A stretch of DNA of 30,704 nt from Cochliopodium minus. Its lineage: Eukaryota > Discosea > Himatismenida > Cochliopodiidae. Every line of letters starts with the position of its first letter. Position 1 is the stretch's first letter. This document shows positions 1 to 11,742 of the stretch, in pieces. Position numbers and translations under genes: made by a program. The stretch spans positions 90,612-121,315 of the forward strand of contig JAMYWO010000133.1 of NCBI GenBank assembly GCA_024220525.1, written 5' to 3'. The notes under the pieces were generated by a model. That model was not told where the DNA came from. It was given only the letters and a program-made list of their open reading frames with translations, and ran no database searches.

Positions 1-773
1 AAATATTCAAAGATAATGTTGAATCCTCTTTAAAGTTAAAGATTTGAATCAAAATTAAAAGATTTTAAAAGTATTTTTACTACTCCCACTGTTTACATTT
101 CTCAAAGTTTTCATTTTCTTTTTAATTAATTATAGAGAAAAAATAAGGAAAGCGAAAAAAAGTTTAAATCACTGGAAAGTGAACATTAAAGCATCTTTGA
201 AGAGGAAACTTAATTATTTGTGAATGAAAAAAATTAAAATTTAAATTTTTTAAATCAGATTCTTGTTGGTCTTTTCATGATTTTGTCAACAACACGGACC
301 AAGAAAAATTCTCATCATTTTAAAAAATTTTTTATCTTCAAGATGAATTTGTTCTCTTTAATTCTTTTCAAAAAAGAAAAGAACAGTGATTCTAGATAAA
401 GAATAGCGAGCCAAACATATAAGAGTAAAAATTTTGTTTACATTTTAAAGAGAAAACAGTTTTTTTTTTTTATTTTTCAATATAGAAACAATGAAAAAAT
501 TTGATTTTTATTAATGATAGATCTTGTATTGAAATACATAGCTATTAAAAACAAATAAATAGCAATTATGAGAAAGAAGAAGGAATCGAGAAAAATAAAT
601 ATAAAAATTTTCAAATTTCTTTAAGACTTTAAAATTTGGTTGTTTATATATCAGGATGATTTCTTATTGAAGAAGAAAATAAGAGAAATAGAAAATTCTT
701 TGAAAGATTCTCTTTTAATTTTTATTTTTATGTCTCAAATTATTATAAAAGTTTGAAATAATTAAAAAAAAAA
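1..773. other. Non-coding upstream region
   Basis: No reading frame here resembles a gene on either strand. The stretch is A+T-rich and has short A- and T-runs. Its right end lies directly before the Rab start codon and presumably holds that gene's promoter, but I recognise no specific promoter motif. Confidence 0.5.
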
Positions 774-2073
774 ATGAAACAAGGACAGTGTAAATTAGTA
801 TTATTAGGAGAAGCTGCAGTTGGAAAAACGTTAATCAAATAATTAAGAATATATATTATTTAAACTGAAAATTTCAAAACAAATATATTTAGTTCACTTA
901 TAACAAGATTTGTGAAAGAAGAATTTTTCCCATCTTCACCATCAACTGTAGCTGGTAAAAAAAATAAGTTTTGAAAATTGATATTGTTTTAGAAAACATA
1001 TGTATTCTACTTAATCACTCCAAAAACTAACAAAACAATAAAAAAAAAACTAGCTGCATTTTTGAGTAAAACATTGAATGTGGATGGAAATATATTGAAT
1101 TTGGGTAAAAAATTTTAAACGATTTTACCTTTTATTAAAAATAACTCAAAATTTAAAGGAATATGGTAAAGAACAAGACACAATTAAAGCGAAAACAATT
1201 AATAAAAATAAATTCATTTTTGAAATTAGGGATACAGCAGGACAAGAAAGGAAAGAAATTTAAATTGATATATTTAGATCAAAATAGATTAGGAAGATAA
1301 TTTAAAACCAATATACTCCTTACATATTTTAGAATATAAAATTATCTCACATCATCAAATTTACTCACTTATATTTTCATTCTATTCTGGACAATAAATA
1401 ACATCTATTTTTTTTATTTCAAATATTATACAGATTTCATAGTTTGGCACCTATTTATTATAGAGGAGCAGATGCAGCAATTGTTGTTTATGATATCACA
1501 GATATGAATTCATTTGAAAAAGCAAAAACATGGATACAGGTAAAATAACAACGAATATCTTGAATATATTATATTTACAAAATATATAAATAGAATCGAA
1601 ATAGAAAATTACATTTCAATCCATTTTATAAAATTCAGCCTTATAATTTCTTGTTGATAATTTTATTTATGGATATCAACATAATTATCCTTTATTTCTT
1701 AAGAATAAACAATTATTTCCCTTTTCTCCGAATATTTTTTTCTTTGAATTCAATTTATAATTTTTCTTCGATTTTTAATAAGGTTCTGAAAAACGAATTG
1801 GGAGATTCCGTCATCATTTTTTTGGCGGGAAATAAATGTGATAAAGAAGAAGCAAGACAAGTTTCCACTTCGATGGCTAAAAAATACGCAGACATGGAAA
1901 ATTGTATTTTCGAAGAATGTAGCGCCAAAAACGACATCAACATCAAAAGCATTTTTAAGACTTTGGGAATCAAATTGTCACTCAAAATGAAAAAGGATAC
2001 TTCTGTCATTCCTAAAACTCCCATTAATGTTGGTATTGTTGAAAAGGAAGAGTCAAAGACTTGTTGCAATTAA
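774..2073 (+). CDS. Rab5-like small GTPase (six exons, two anomalous splice borders)
   Basis: Predicted exons: 774-829, 893-954, 1054-1104, 1159-1250, 1434-1539, 1783-2073, giving about 218 residues. Seen in order are the P-loop [10 protein letters not shown], a switch I of Rab5 type (STVAAAF), DTAGQER, the base-binding NKCD, ECSAK, and a C-terminal CCN tail of the kind that is geranylgeranylated. Rab5-family proteins act in early endosome fusion, so an endosomal role is inferred from the VAAAF switch and the [10 protein letters not shown] segment. Two borders are odd. Exon 3 ends TTGG before gtaaaa, one G more than the frame allows. The intron after exon 4 starts with GA (gaaag) where GT is expected. 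Everything else fits a working gene, so base errors, unusual introns and early decay are all possible. The fifth intron (243 nt) is the longest. Confidence 0.85.
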
Positions 2074-2455
2074 TTTTTTATTTACTTTGCTTTTTTTTTT
2101 TAAAAGAGGAAAGTTTTTTTTTTTGAAAAAAAAAACTTAATTGTAATTAATTAAAAAAAATTTAAATTTTTTTTTTTCTTTCAAAACAACTTTCAAACTT
2201 TTATTTTTCAAAGTGATAATCAGTATATATTTTAATGTTTTCTTCGACAACTGTGTGAATTTTGGGTTTTTAGAATAGATCATTGATCAGTTCTGGCAGA
2301 ACAGGACAAACATTCAGAAGTTATCATCAAGAGACAACAATTTTTCCAAGCATCTTATCCCTCCATTTTTAATCCAAAATGTCTTTTAATATTTTTTTCT
2401 TGAATTAAATTGTATGGAAATGTATTGAATGTACAAAGACTAAATTAGTATTTTA
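2074..2455 (-). pseudogene. Decayed tandem copy of the armadillo gene's last exon
   Basis: This stretch repeats the adjacent 2452-2850 segment. Both units open with TTTATTTACTTTGCTTTTTT, and both later contain GACAACAA followed by the shared stretch TCCAAGCATCTTATCCCTCC. On the minus strand it corresponds to the final exon of the armadillo-type gene, including its splice acceptor region near 2391. About 60 bp of the middle of the exon is missing in this copy, and several substitutions break the frame. It lies just past the stop codon of the Rab gene and is probably not translated. Confidence 0.75.
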
Positions 2456-2572
2456 TTTACTTTGCTTTTTTTTTGTTTTTTTTGAATTTAAAAAAAACAA
2501 ATTTGTAATTTAAAAAAAATGTAAATTTTTTTTTTCTCTTCCAAAAACCACAAGCAAACTTTTTTCAAACCT

Positions 2573-3845
2573 TTATTTTTCAAAGTAATAATCAGTAAAT
2601 ATTTTTATGTTTTGTTCAATTTCTTTTGATGTTTGGTTTTCCTTCACTTTTTCAAGTTGTATCCTGAGGTTGTTTTCTTTCAACAACTGTCTGAATTTGG
2701 GGTTTCGGGAATACTTGGGATCATTGATCATTTCTGCCAGAACAGAACAAACATTCTCAGAAATTCTATTATTATCAAGAGACAACAACTTTTCCAAGCA
2801 TCTTATCCCTCCATTTTTAATCCAAAATGTCTTTTAATATTTTTTTTTAATAAAAAGAAATAAATAAAATAAAAATGTCAATAACAAATAATTAATATTT
2901 TTTTTTTTACATCACAATTTTTGAGATCTTTGAGGAAGGAAGAAAACATGACGGCAGTTTTAGGATTGCTCATGATTTTATCAAGGTTAACAAATGAAAT
3001 TCCAGAGCCAAATCTATTCTCAAAATTTTCGTCATATTTCAAGTAATTGAAACAAGAAAAAACTTTCATGAGATCGTTCTCCCTGAAAAAAATATTTTTT
3101 AATATTTTTTTATTTTATTTTTTTTAAATTTTTTTTTTTGTTACTTGTTGATTGGTTGTGACAAAAATTTGGTGAAATGATCCGCTAACATGATGTTTAG
3201 CTGGTAATTGAAAGAGGGAGTAGTGTTAGCTTTCTTGTATTTTTTGAGGAATGAATCCACAACAAACAAAGTCTTTGTATTTGAATTCAATTTCAATACT
3301 TCACGAAATTTCAAATAAAATTAAAAATAAAAGAAAATGTTAAAAATAATGAAATGAAATTTATTTAAAAGTAAAAATAAATAAGAATAAATTAAAATAA
3401 ATTTCAAAATATTATTTCTTTCAAAATACTTTAGAAATAATTAATGTTTTATAAAAAATTTTTTTTTTTTTTTTTTACTTGTGTCCAAATAGCCAGAATG
3501 CTCCAAAACGTTGACTAAATCTTCCAAATCATTAACAACAGTAACATAATTAATGAAAAACTGAATAAAATAATTGGCGTGTTTGTTTTTGGGCAATTTC
3601 CTCCTAAAGTTGGAGAAACGCCTCACTTCAAAAATCTTTTTGAGCTGGGGAATGCATGCAGGGCTGTAGGCTAGGTTCGCGAGCGCAGAGAATGCTTCTT
3701 CTGATGCTTCTTTATTTTTACTTCGAAATAGGACCAAGATGGATGGAATAATAAGTGTTTCTACATTTGATTTCATCGCCAGTTTTTCATCTTTTTTTCA
3801 TAATTTTTTTTTTTGTTTTTAATTTTTTTTCATGTTATTTTTTTA

Positions 3846-3876
<31 letters not shown>

Positions 3877-6028
3877 TATTTTTTTATGTTGTATTTTTTT
3901 TGATGTTTAAAAATTTTTTTGATAGATTTTTGATAATTTAGAATTTTACCTATTCTCGATGATATTTCTAAAAAAAATAAAAAACAAATTAATAACAAAA
4001 AAAAAATCAATTTTTTTTATTTTAAAAAAAATTTAAAATAATTTGGTTGAAATTTAAAAAAATTTTTTTTTTTTTTACTATTAAAAATATGAGCAACATT
4101 TAATTGTACAACTAAACTGTTGGAAGTCATAGCAGAATTGATGAGGGTATTCAAATTATCAGTGAGGAAAAAAATGTGAGAGAGTTTTGGATTGTCGGAG
4201 ATATATGATAAAGCTCCGCTAGCGCTTTCTTGGAGGTTAAGAGATGTCCCGTTCATACATTCTATCAATAATTTAAATCCTCCGCTCTTCACGCAATATT
4301 CGTGGTGTTGCTTCCATTTCATTAATTGACAGACTATTCCTTTTGAGAAATTAAATTAAATAAAAAAAAAAAGGAGAATTAAGACTTTCAAAGATATTAA
4401 AGTTTTTCAACGAAAAATATTTTAAAAACAAAAAAATTTCTTTTTTATTCAAAAAAAAAAATTTTACATTGAATTCAATTTTTAACAAAATAATAAATAA
4501 TTTTAAAAATTAAAATATGTGGAAAAAATATCAATATTAAGAAATTAAAAAAAATGTCAAAAAAAATAAAAAAAACAATCATTCAAAATTATCATTGTTA
4601 TAATTTGTAAAAAAAGAAAAATTAAAAATAATTAAAAACAATTAAAAATAAATGAAATTATTAAATACAAAAATGATAAAAAAGAAAAAAAAAAAAAAAA
4701 GAAAAATTGTTTACCAGCACACATCGTCCTTTCGAAACCAATGTTAGATTTGTGAGCAGTTTCCACTAAAAAATCGATTCTCTTGTAAAAGTAAGGAGGG
4801 ATGACGGAGCAAGACGTGGTAGTGTTCAAAAGGATTTTGTAGAGAATTTCCGACTTGCTTCCTTTTTGAAGCATATCGAAAATTTTACCATGGAAATCAT
4901 ATTTGAATAGCATCTTTGAACCATTATCTGTTAACGAAAATTCGAACTAATTTTCCAAAAGGAAATTAAATTTAAAAAATTGATTTATTTATTTATTTAT
5001 TCGATTTTCTTTTATATACTTATTTTTGTGAATAAATTTATTCTTCCTTGAATAACCTGTATACTAATAATATTTTAGTTGTATTTTTTACTTGTATTTA
5101 TTATTTTTAAATTGAAAATTTTAAAATTTAAAATTTTTTATATTTATATTTTAACAATCAAAATGTTTTAGATTATTTTTTTAAAAAAATTAATATCATT
5201 ACAGCACAATCCAAAATTCCCTTTCGGAAACATTCCTGGTTAAAGTCCTCAACAAGAAGCCCAATCAAATCCAAACCAAAAAGGGTCTTATAATTCTCCT
5301 CCGAATCCCCCAACAAACAAGCGAAAAGGACGAGCACCTTGTTCTTAAGTTTAGGATCATACAAATCACCATATTTTTTGAATAATTTTTTACACAAAAG
5401 CTCATTATCGTATTTTCCTTTGTATTTGGGGTTGTTTACTAGATATGTTAGTTTTTCTAATTGTTCTTCTGTGCATGTCTTGTCTAGTGATTCGATCAGA
5501 TCGCTTGGATCTTCTTCTATTTCTTTCTTTGTTAGCTTTTTGTCGTTGTTTTCGTATTCCCTTTTTTTTTTTTTGAAATGTTAAAATTCAAAAGATCATT
5601 GTTTTTTAAGGGGAATAAAATGAGATAAATTTGATGATATATTCTGGACGTTTATTTAATATCCTATGATATATTTGGGATGCTCAAAAATAATTGATCA
5701 ATATCAACGTATTAATTTAAAATTATCAATTTTGTTGTGATATTTATCTTTAAATATCAATTATTGAGACTTTATATTAATATTTTATAACTTTGTATTG
5801 ACCCAATCTCTTTTACCAATGATCTATTTTTATAATATCTTCATGTTTCTTGATATCCCAAAAAAATCCAAAGAAAGAAGTGCAAATAATAAGCTTCAAG
5901 GTATTTCTAGGAGTGATAAATTGTTTGTTTTTGCACAATGATAAATGAATTTTTCTTTTGGAGATTCTTCCAAGCAATTTTTGTTTAGAAAAGAATTTAT
6001 TTTGTTTTTCAAAGTGTATTCTCTTCAT
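2573..6028 (-). CDS. Armadillo-type helical repeat protein (nine exons)
   Basis: Predicted exons in coding order: 6028-5817, 5560-5203 (3' border uncertain), 4927-4715, 4339-4079, 3967-3950, 3790-3479, 3298-3145, 3082-2911, 2830-2573; about 650 residues. All joins keep frame except exon 2 to 3. There either an earlier donor (GATT/gtgctg) or a later acceptor (caaag/ATG) is needed. The protein is a string of short amphipathic helices with armadillo signatures such as KSGGFKLLIECM, SASGALSYISDNP, EEAFSALANLAYSP and KNGGIRCLEKLLSLDNN. Armadillo folds are protein-binding scaffolds; no enzyme motif is visible. Exon 1 (basic, about 70 residues, with a short hydrophobic stretch LKLIICTSFFGFFW) is joined by matching phase only and could belong to a separate small gene. 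The 18-nt exon at 3950-3967 is supported by both flanking splice sites and by frame. Which armadillo subfamily it belongs to is not clear. Confidence 0.75.
3950..3967 (-). other. 18-nt microexon of the armadillo gene
   Basis: On the minus strand tttttag precedes AAATATCATCGAGAATAG and gtaaaatt follows. It begins in phase 1 after the exon ending at 4079 and ends in phase 1 before the exon starting at 3790. It adds KISSRID between the two armadillo blocks without breaking the frame. The neighbouring exons can also be joined directly in frame, so it could be skipped. Confidence 0.65.
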
Positions 6029-6180
6029 TTTTTTTTTTTTTTTTGGATGAATAAAAATGAGAATGAATGAATATTGTTAATTTCTTGAATGATCTGATCT
6101 CAGTTGACTTGCATTCTTTTTATTAAAATTATCTTGATGAAATTTTGAAAAAATAAAAAATCTCGAAGAGATTTTGAAAG

Positions 6181-7400
6181 ATGTATTGGGTGAATTTAAA
6201 AATGATATTATTGGGTGTTGCAATTTTAGAGGGATTGTTATTGTTTAACAATATGATGTTGATGGAAAGAGAAAATCAAGGGATGAAAAGATTGGAGAAA
6301 GAGATTGTGAGAAATAAAGAAGAAATGAAGCGGCTGTATTCAAAAACAATCACTATTGAAAAGAATAAAATACAATTGATTGATAATCTGCCCATATATT
6401 CTTGCAATAATCCTGAATTTTATGATAAATTTGAATCTTATGAGGAGGCTATAAAGATCAGGAGAAAATGGTCTGAACATTTATCTTTTAATACTGATAA
6501 ATTTTATGCAGAAGCTTGCAAATCAAAAAATGAATTTTGTAATATGGGTAAATAAACTTTTAGTGAAATTTTTTTTTTCTAATCGAAAAATTTTATTGAA
6601 AAGGAAAATTTGATCCTGGATCTGAGTTTGGATACGAAAGGTTCGATATGTTAGGACCTGTAGTTCCAAAATGTAAAAACTTGAAATCTTTTGGGGAAGG
6701 AGACAGTGAAAAAAGAGTATGCGACTTGAATAAAGAAGATCCAAAGTGTTTGATAATAAGTTTTGGTTCAAACAATCAATTTCAATTTGAAGATTCTATA
6801 GTAAAATATACAAATTGTAAAATAGAAGTTTTTGATTGTTTCAATTTGGATGGAATACCTGATCGTTTGAAGGGGAGAGTCAGAGGTCATCATTATTGTA
6901 TTGGTGAAAATGACGAAGGAAAGTTTATGACTTGGAAATCAATTATTAAATATTTAAATTTGACACAATCACCATCTTATGTAAATTTTTTTTTTCTTTG
7001 AAATTAAAAGTTTATTTATTATTTTGATAAGATAAAAATGGATATAGAGGGATTTGAATTTGATGTTATGAAAAGTATCATTGATTCAAGAGAACTTATT
7101 CCTCAACAAATTTCAATGGTATAAAAATAAAAATAATTTTTTTTTTTTTTTTTTGAAACAATTTTCATTTTCTCTTAGGAGATACATTACAACACTGTAC
7201 ACGTCCCAAAGTGGCCAAAGGAGAGGTATAAATCAGGAGCAGAAATAGGTATTTTCATGGATTTCTTGTTTAAAGAAGGAGGTTATATGTTGGTTGATAA
7301 AAGAAAAAATCCGTTCTGCGGTTATTGTGCTGAAGTATTACTAGCCAAGTTTTTATGCAGTGATAAAGAATTAAAAGATAATTCCTTTGTACAAATTTGA
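6181..7400 (+). CDS. Membrane-anchored methyltransferase-like protein (METTL24/FkbM type)
   Basis: Predicted exons: 6181-6547, 6604-6980, 7032-7118, 7179-7400; 350 residues, all joins in frame. Residues about 7-25 form one hydrophobic segment after a very short N-terminus, as in a type II membrane protein with a lumenal catalytic part. A short coiled stretch follows (about 30-65). Then comes the fold typical of the Methyltransf_22 family (METTL24-like): IISFGSNNQFQFE as the likely SAM-binding loop, an acidic strand end VFDCFNL, KMDIEGFEF (residues 250-258), EIHY (278-281) and the late CGYCAEVLLAK motif. The family match is by motif order. Substrate and activity are unknown. It is divergent from the armadillo gene, with only 152 bp between start codons. 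Confidence 0.82.
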
Positions 7401-8242
7401 ATCCTTTCTTAACTTGATGGCTGTTTTATTTTCTTTGTTCCTAAAGTGACTTTTTTTCTTTCAAATTAAATAATTGATATATCTTTAAAATTTTGTCAAT
7501 TTAGAAGCTTTTATTTGAATCATATTTATTTAAAGCAAAAATAAATTAAAAATTTTTCTTTATAATTTCCATAAATCAAATCCTAAAACAAATCAATCCT
7601 TTTTTCTATTTTTTTTTTGGGATATTTTTGAAATCAAATAATATAATTAATATTTTTGGAGTGAGATTTTATTATTTTGGAGTGATTATTTTTTAATATT
7701 TCTTAAATATCAAACCAAAGTGGCAACATAATGATTTCAACATAAACGGCAGAATTTTTAGGTAAATATCAATGATCTTGAAAAGAAGGGTAAATAAAAA
7801 AAAAATTACGAAATTTTCATATTAATTTCCAAATTTTTCCAAATTTTTTTCAATATTTTTATTTTTAATGATAATTTAGCCTTCAATTTAGGATTTGATT
7901 GATATGCTTCCATCTTATCAATGGATAGCTATTAAAATAGTGGTGATGATAAAATAAATTAAATTTTTTTTTTAAATTTTGAAGAAAATTAAAATAATAA
8001 TTTTTATTTGTCCAAAAAAAATTTTTTATTTAACCAAATTAAAATAAGTAAACCACTTGCTCTTCATGAAAATCATAATAAAGGTGATTTTCAAGTGGAT
8101 TTATTTAATTTTTAAATTATTCTCACTCCAAATAATTGTTCTCAAATTTTTTAATTTTGAAAAAAATTTCATACATTAAATAAAATAAATAAAAAAAAAA
8201 AAAAAAAAAATTTACTCTTTTGAAAAAAAATAATTTTATAAA
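7401..8242. other. Long intergenic region with inverted repeats
   Basis: No coding frame is convincing. Two structures stand out. TTGGAGTGAGA occurs near 7658 and in inverse orientation near 8123. Inside that pair lies an imperfect hairpin at about 8042-8106. The region otherwise consists of A- and T-runs and presumably holds the SANT gene promoter at its right end. Confidence 0.5.
8042..8106. repeat. Imperfect inverted repeat (hairpin)
   Basis: The left arm holds AAGTAAACCACTTG and TGAAAATCA. The right arm holds TGATTTTCAAGTGG followed by ATTTATTT. The arms pair closely apart from an extra block of about seven bases in the left arm. It could fold in DNA or RNA; no gene overlaps it. Confidence 0.5.
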
Positions 8243-9158
8243 ATGAAAATTTCAAACTTATTAACCTCAGACATTTGTCCAGTAACACATGATCAAGAAG
8301 TAGTTTATTTCATGGAAGAATTACTTGTAAATAAAAAAAAATTTATTTTTAAAAAAGAACTCCAAAATTATTTTTTTTTTTTTTCTTCTTTTGAAGATAG
8401 TTAAAATTTTTAAAAAGAGAATTTGTTCTTAAATTTTTTTTTCCCTATAATATAGAATAACAATACAAAGAATGTGGTGAATAACAACAATTTCAAACCA
8501 ATCAATGTTATGAATGTGAATCAGCCACCTAGATTTGCAGTACAACAACACAACATGATATCTATCCCAATGCCGATCAGCAAAAAGAGGTCAATTAATT
8601 CTCCTAGCGAGATGGGAACGAATAAAAAAGTCAAATCAAGCTCCAACGAAAGTCCAAACATAAAAAAGGGTGAATGGGGAACTGTAAGAAAATTTAGAAA
8701 CAAAAAAAAAAAAATTTTTTTATTCAATCAAAAAAAGAAAATTAAGAAAATTTCATTTAAAATTTTTTTTTTTCAAAAAGGATGAGAAGGAAAGATTTAT
8801 GACCTTGTTGGAAACAAAGAAAAAAGGAGAGTCTTGGAAGGAATTTTCTCTTAAAATTCCTTTTAGAACAGGAAGTCAATGTTGCGATCTCTTCAGAAAG
8901 AGATTGATCCCAAACGGCGAAGTTATTTCAATGGAAAACAAGATCATATTGAGCCATAAAGGAATTGCTGAATTGCACAATTTAAGAAAACAACTTGTTG
9001 ATACCAGTTCAAAATGTCAATCTTGTTTCAGATGGTTTCCAAAGTCTTTTCATTTCAAGGGTGGTTCCTCTCCCAAAGATTTCTCTTGTTATTCTTGCGA
9101 AAATGGAAAGACTCCCAAAAGTTTGATTGTTTCAAAGGAAAACTTGTCCAACTATTGA
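8243..9158 (+). CDS. Myb/SANT-domain protein with a CxxC-CxxC module
   Basis: Predicted exons: 8243-8326, 8456-8683, 8781-9158; 229 residues, all phase 0. Residues 1-95 are Asn-, Ser- and Lys-rich and look unstructured, with a basic stretch (SKKRS, NKKVKSS) that could be a nuclear signal. Residues about 98-146 fit a SANT/Myb repeat: a first Trp in KKGEWGT, a second in ESWKEFS, and a third helix RTGSQCCDLFRKRL where the usual third Trp is replaced. Cys183, Cys186, Cys207 and Cys210 form CQSC...CYSC, a likely zinc-binding site. A chromatin or DNA-binding role is inferred from the SANT fold. The N-terminal exon (28 residues) is joined by splice signals only and is less certain. Confidence 0.72.
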
Positions 9159-9568
9159 AATTCTTTGGTTGGGTTGTGGAGAAAAATAATTTTTCTGTCT
9201 TTTTTGTTTGTTGTATTCTTAAAATATAAAAAAAATGTATATTTTTAATTAAAATATGAAATTATAAAAAATAAAAAAAAATATTTTATTTTTCTCCGTT
9301 TATTTTATAAAAAAAAAAAAGAATGAGGAGGAAGTTTTTTTAATTTCAACTATTCCGACAAATAAACTTACAACTGTGACTTTTATTTTTATTTTACTCA
9401 AAAGAAATTTTTCTCTTTGAAAGATACTTCTAATTTTGAAATTTAAAAACAACTTTAAATCCTCTTTTCTTTTGAAATTATTTATTTTTTTATTTTTCCT
9501 TTTCAAATTAAAAAAAAAATAAAAAAAAAAAAAAAAAAATTAAAAAAATTGCTATTATTTTATTTTAA
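9159..9568. other. Intergenic region between convergent genes
   Basis: It separates the stop of the SANT gene from the stop of the first kelch gene. It is A+T-rich, with long A-runs near 9515-9540. A minus-strand frame at 9300-9506 has low-complexity Phe/Lys composition and is not considered a gene. It probably serves as the 3' ends of both neighbours. Confidence 0.5.
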
Positions 9569-11681
9569 TCAAACACTAAAGGAGATAAATTTATAAATTA
9601 TTGGAAGAATGACCCTTGGTAAAGGAAACTTATCTTTGAAATATTTCTGAATACAAGAAAGAAGAAAAATTTGTTTTTGAAAAGAAAGGGGATAATTGAG
9701 ATGGTTTTCTTTACACCATTCGCCCCTCACATAAGTATGAATAACATAACACTTGTCTGATTCACCAAAATCTTTACTTTTTCCGCCAACAAGATAAACA
9801 TTTCCAAAATTGTGAACAAGGGAAAGGGAATCGTTGATTTCTATGGAGAAAGCTTTTTTTTTCAGAGAAAAAATCTTCCATGTGTTTAATTTGAGATCAT
9901 ATCCCCAAAGTTCCTCTTAATAAAATTAAAAAGATTTAAAAAAATTTAAAAATAAATAAAAAAAAATAAAAAATAATAAAAAATAAAAATAGTAATAAAA
10001 AAATAAAAAAGAAAAAATGATGGAAAATCTTTTAATTTGATTACCTTTATTTTCAGGTCCATAGATGAAAAGAGTGTCACCCGATTTAGTACCACCACAG
10101 TCAGAAGATTCAGCACTTTTGGTAGAAAATTTATAGGGAGTGGATTGAAGAAATTCCCACTTTTTAAACAGAGTGTCATACTTTAAAAATTTGAGTGTCC
10201 CAGATTCGTTGTAACCTCCGTAAATATAATAGTTTCCTTCATGAACAAAAAAATAATGAGCCGTCCTTTGATCATTGTTACCTTCACAAGGTGTCTAATA
10301 TTTAAAAAAAAAGTAAAAAAATAAAGTAATATTGAGATTTTTATTTATTGAACTTTTATTTTTTAAATTTTATATTTTTATTTTTGAGATTTTTTTTTTA
10401 TTATTATTTACATTTGTAAATTTATGTTTTGAATTAAAAAAGACATCAAATTTTTATTTTCATTTATTTTTTTTTGGTTCATATTTGTATATTAAAATTT
10501 TTTTTGAAACAAAATTTTTAAATTTTTAGATTTTTAATTTTTCATTTTTTTAAATTTTTTTTGTCAAAAATTTTTACAGTTTCACATTCAGACCATTTAT
10601 TCGTTATAAAGTCAAACTTTGCAATTTTTTTGTTGTGTTGGGGTTGAGAGTTACTATTGTATCCACCATGAACATAGAAAGCGTCTCCATAAACGAAGGA
10701 CCTGCATGCTGTTGACTTGAAAGGGACATCTTCCAGTTGTATCCATTCCCTTTTCTCGAAATCGTAGCACCAAAAATCTCCTAGATATGTTTTGGCCCAT
10801 CCAGAACACATATACCTTTTCAATAAAAAAAAAAAAATTATTTTTTATTTTAAATTTAATTATTAGAAATGTCCAAAAATTTTACAACAGTTTAAATTTT
10901 GTTAGTAAAAATTTAATATCCGCTAACAAAGTTGTAATATTTGTACACATTTCTGAATATAATATTATATTATATTAATTAAATTAAATTTCCAAAAAAG
11001 TATACTGATGTAAAACAATAAGGAATGAAAGTTCTAATCTTTATATTATCTTGGTTGCTTTAAAATAGAATATATATTGAAAATCAAAAAAAGAATCAAT
11101 CAAAAATCTTCATGTATTTATGGAGTGGAGGAATAAATTGATAAAGAAAATATGTACGTAAAAATATCAACATACAAAATGATAAATTGATCCAAATTGG
11201 ATCTCATTTAACAATATTATAGTATATTATGTTTCGCATATTCAATTCCTCACAAAAAAAATTTTTTTTACATCTTATTTTTGTACATCGAAGCTGTTGC
11301 ATCTACCCTTTCTTTGGGTATGATAATGGTAGAATTAATTTCTTCTTGCCATCTTGCATTTGGACTATTGATAATAAAGAGGATTGGTAATTAAAAGCAA
11401 AGGATGGATAGATAATGTAATTCTATTAATTTTACTTGTGAAGATCTAAACTTCTCATTGTGTTTTGATAATTTTGATTATTTCCTAAGCATCCTCCAAA
11501 AACATAGATTTTGTTGTTATGAACCACACCGCAATTTCCATACTGTTATATTTGAAATAAATAATTAGGTAATGAGCAAAAAATAGGAGGGTGATTTGGA
11601 GTTTCTTACATTTATGGTTGGCAAATCAGATATCTTTCCCCATTCGCAATCTATATACTCAATTTGGGCATTTGGTTTCAT
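9569..11681 (-). CDS. Kelch-repeat protein, copy 1
   Basis: Predicted exons in coding order: 11681-11610, 11542-11436, 11364-11272, 10815-10578, 10294-10045, 9915-9569; 368 residues, all joins in frame. Kelch blades are recognisable by aromatic-plus-double-Gly strands such as KIYVFGGC, AFYVHGGY, NYYIYGGY and VYLVGGK, alternating with W/Y-D-L strands such as FWCYDFEKREW and LWGYDLKLNTW, so a six- or seven-bladed propeller is likely. The last 60 residues (RGEWCKENHLNYPLSF to the end) match the tails of the two genes upstream. No BTB domain or other partner domain is present. Propellers of this type bind proteins or actin; the partner is unknown. It is more intron-rich than copies 2 and 3. The 456-nt intron at 10816-11271 is long for this window and shares a repeat with copy 2. 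Confidence 0.88.
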
Positions 11682-11742
11682 ATTTTTGTTTTATTTAAAA
11701 TACAATTTTTTTTTAATTAATTTATTTTTTGTAAACGAAAGT

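Noticed and set aside
9300-9506. Possible small minus-strand gene between SANT and kelch genes
   Set aside because: Composition is Lys/Phe low-complexity from A/T-runs, with no homologue recognised and no splice context.
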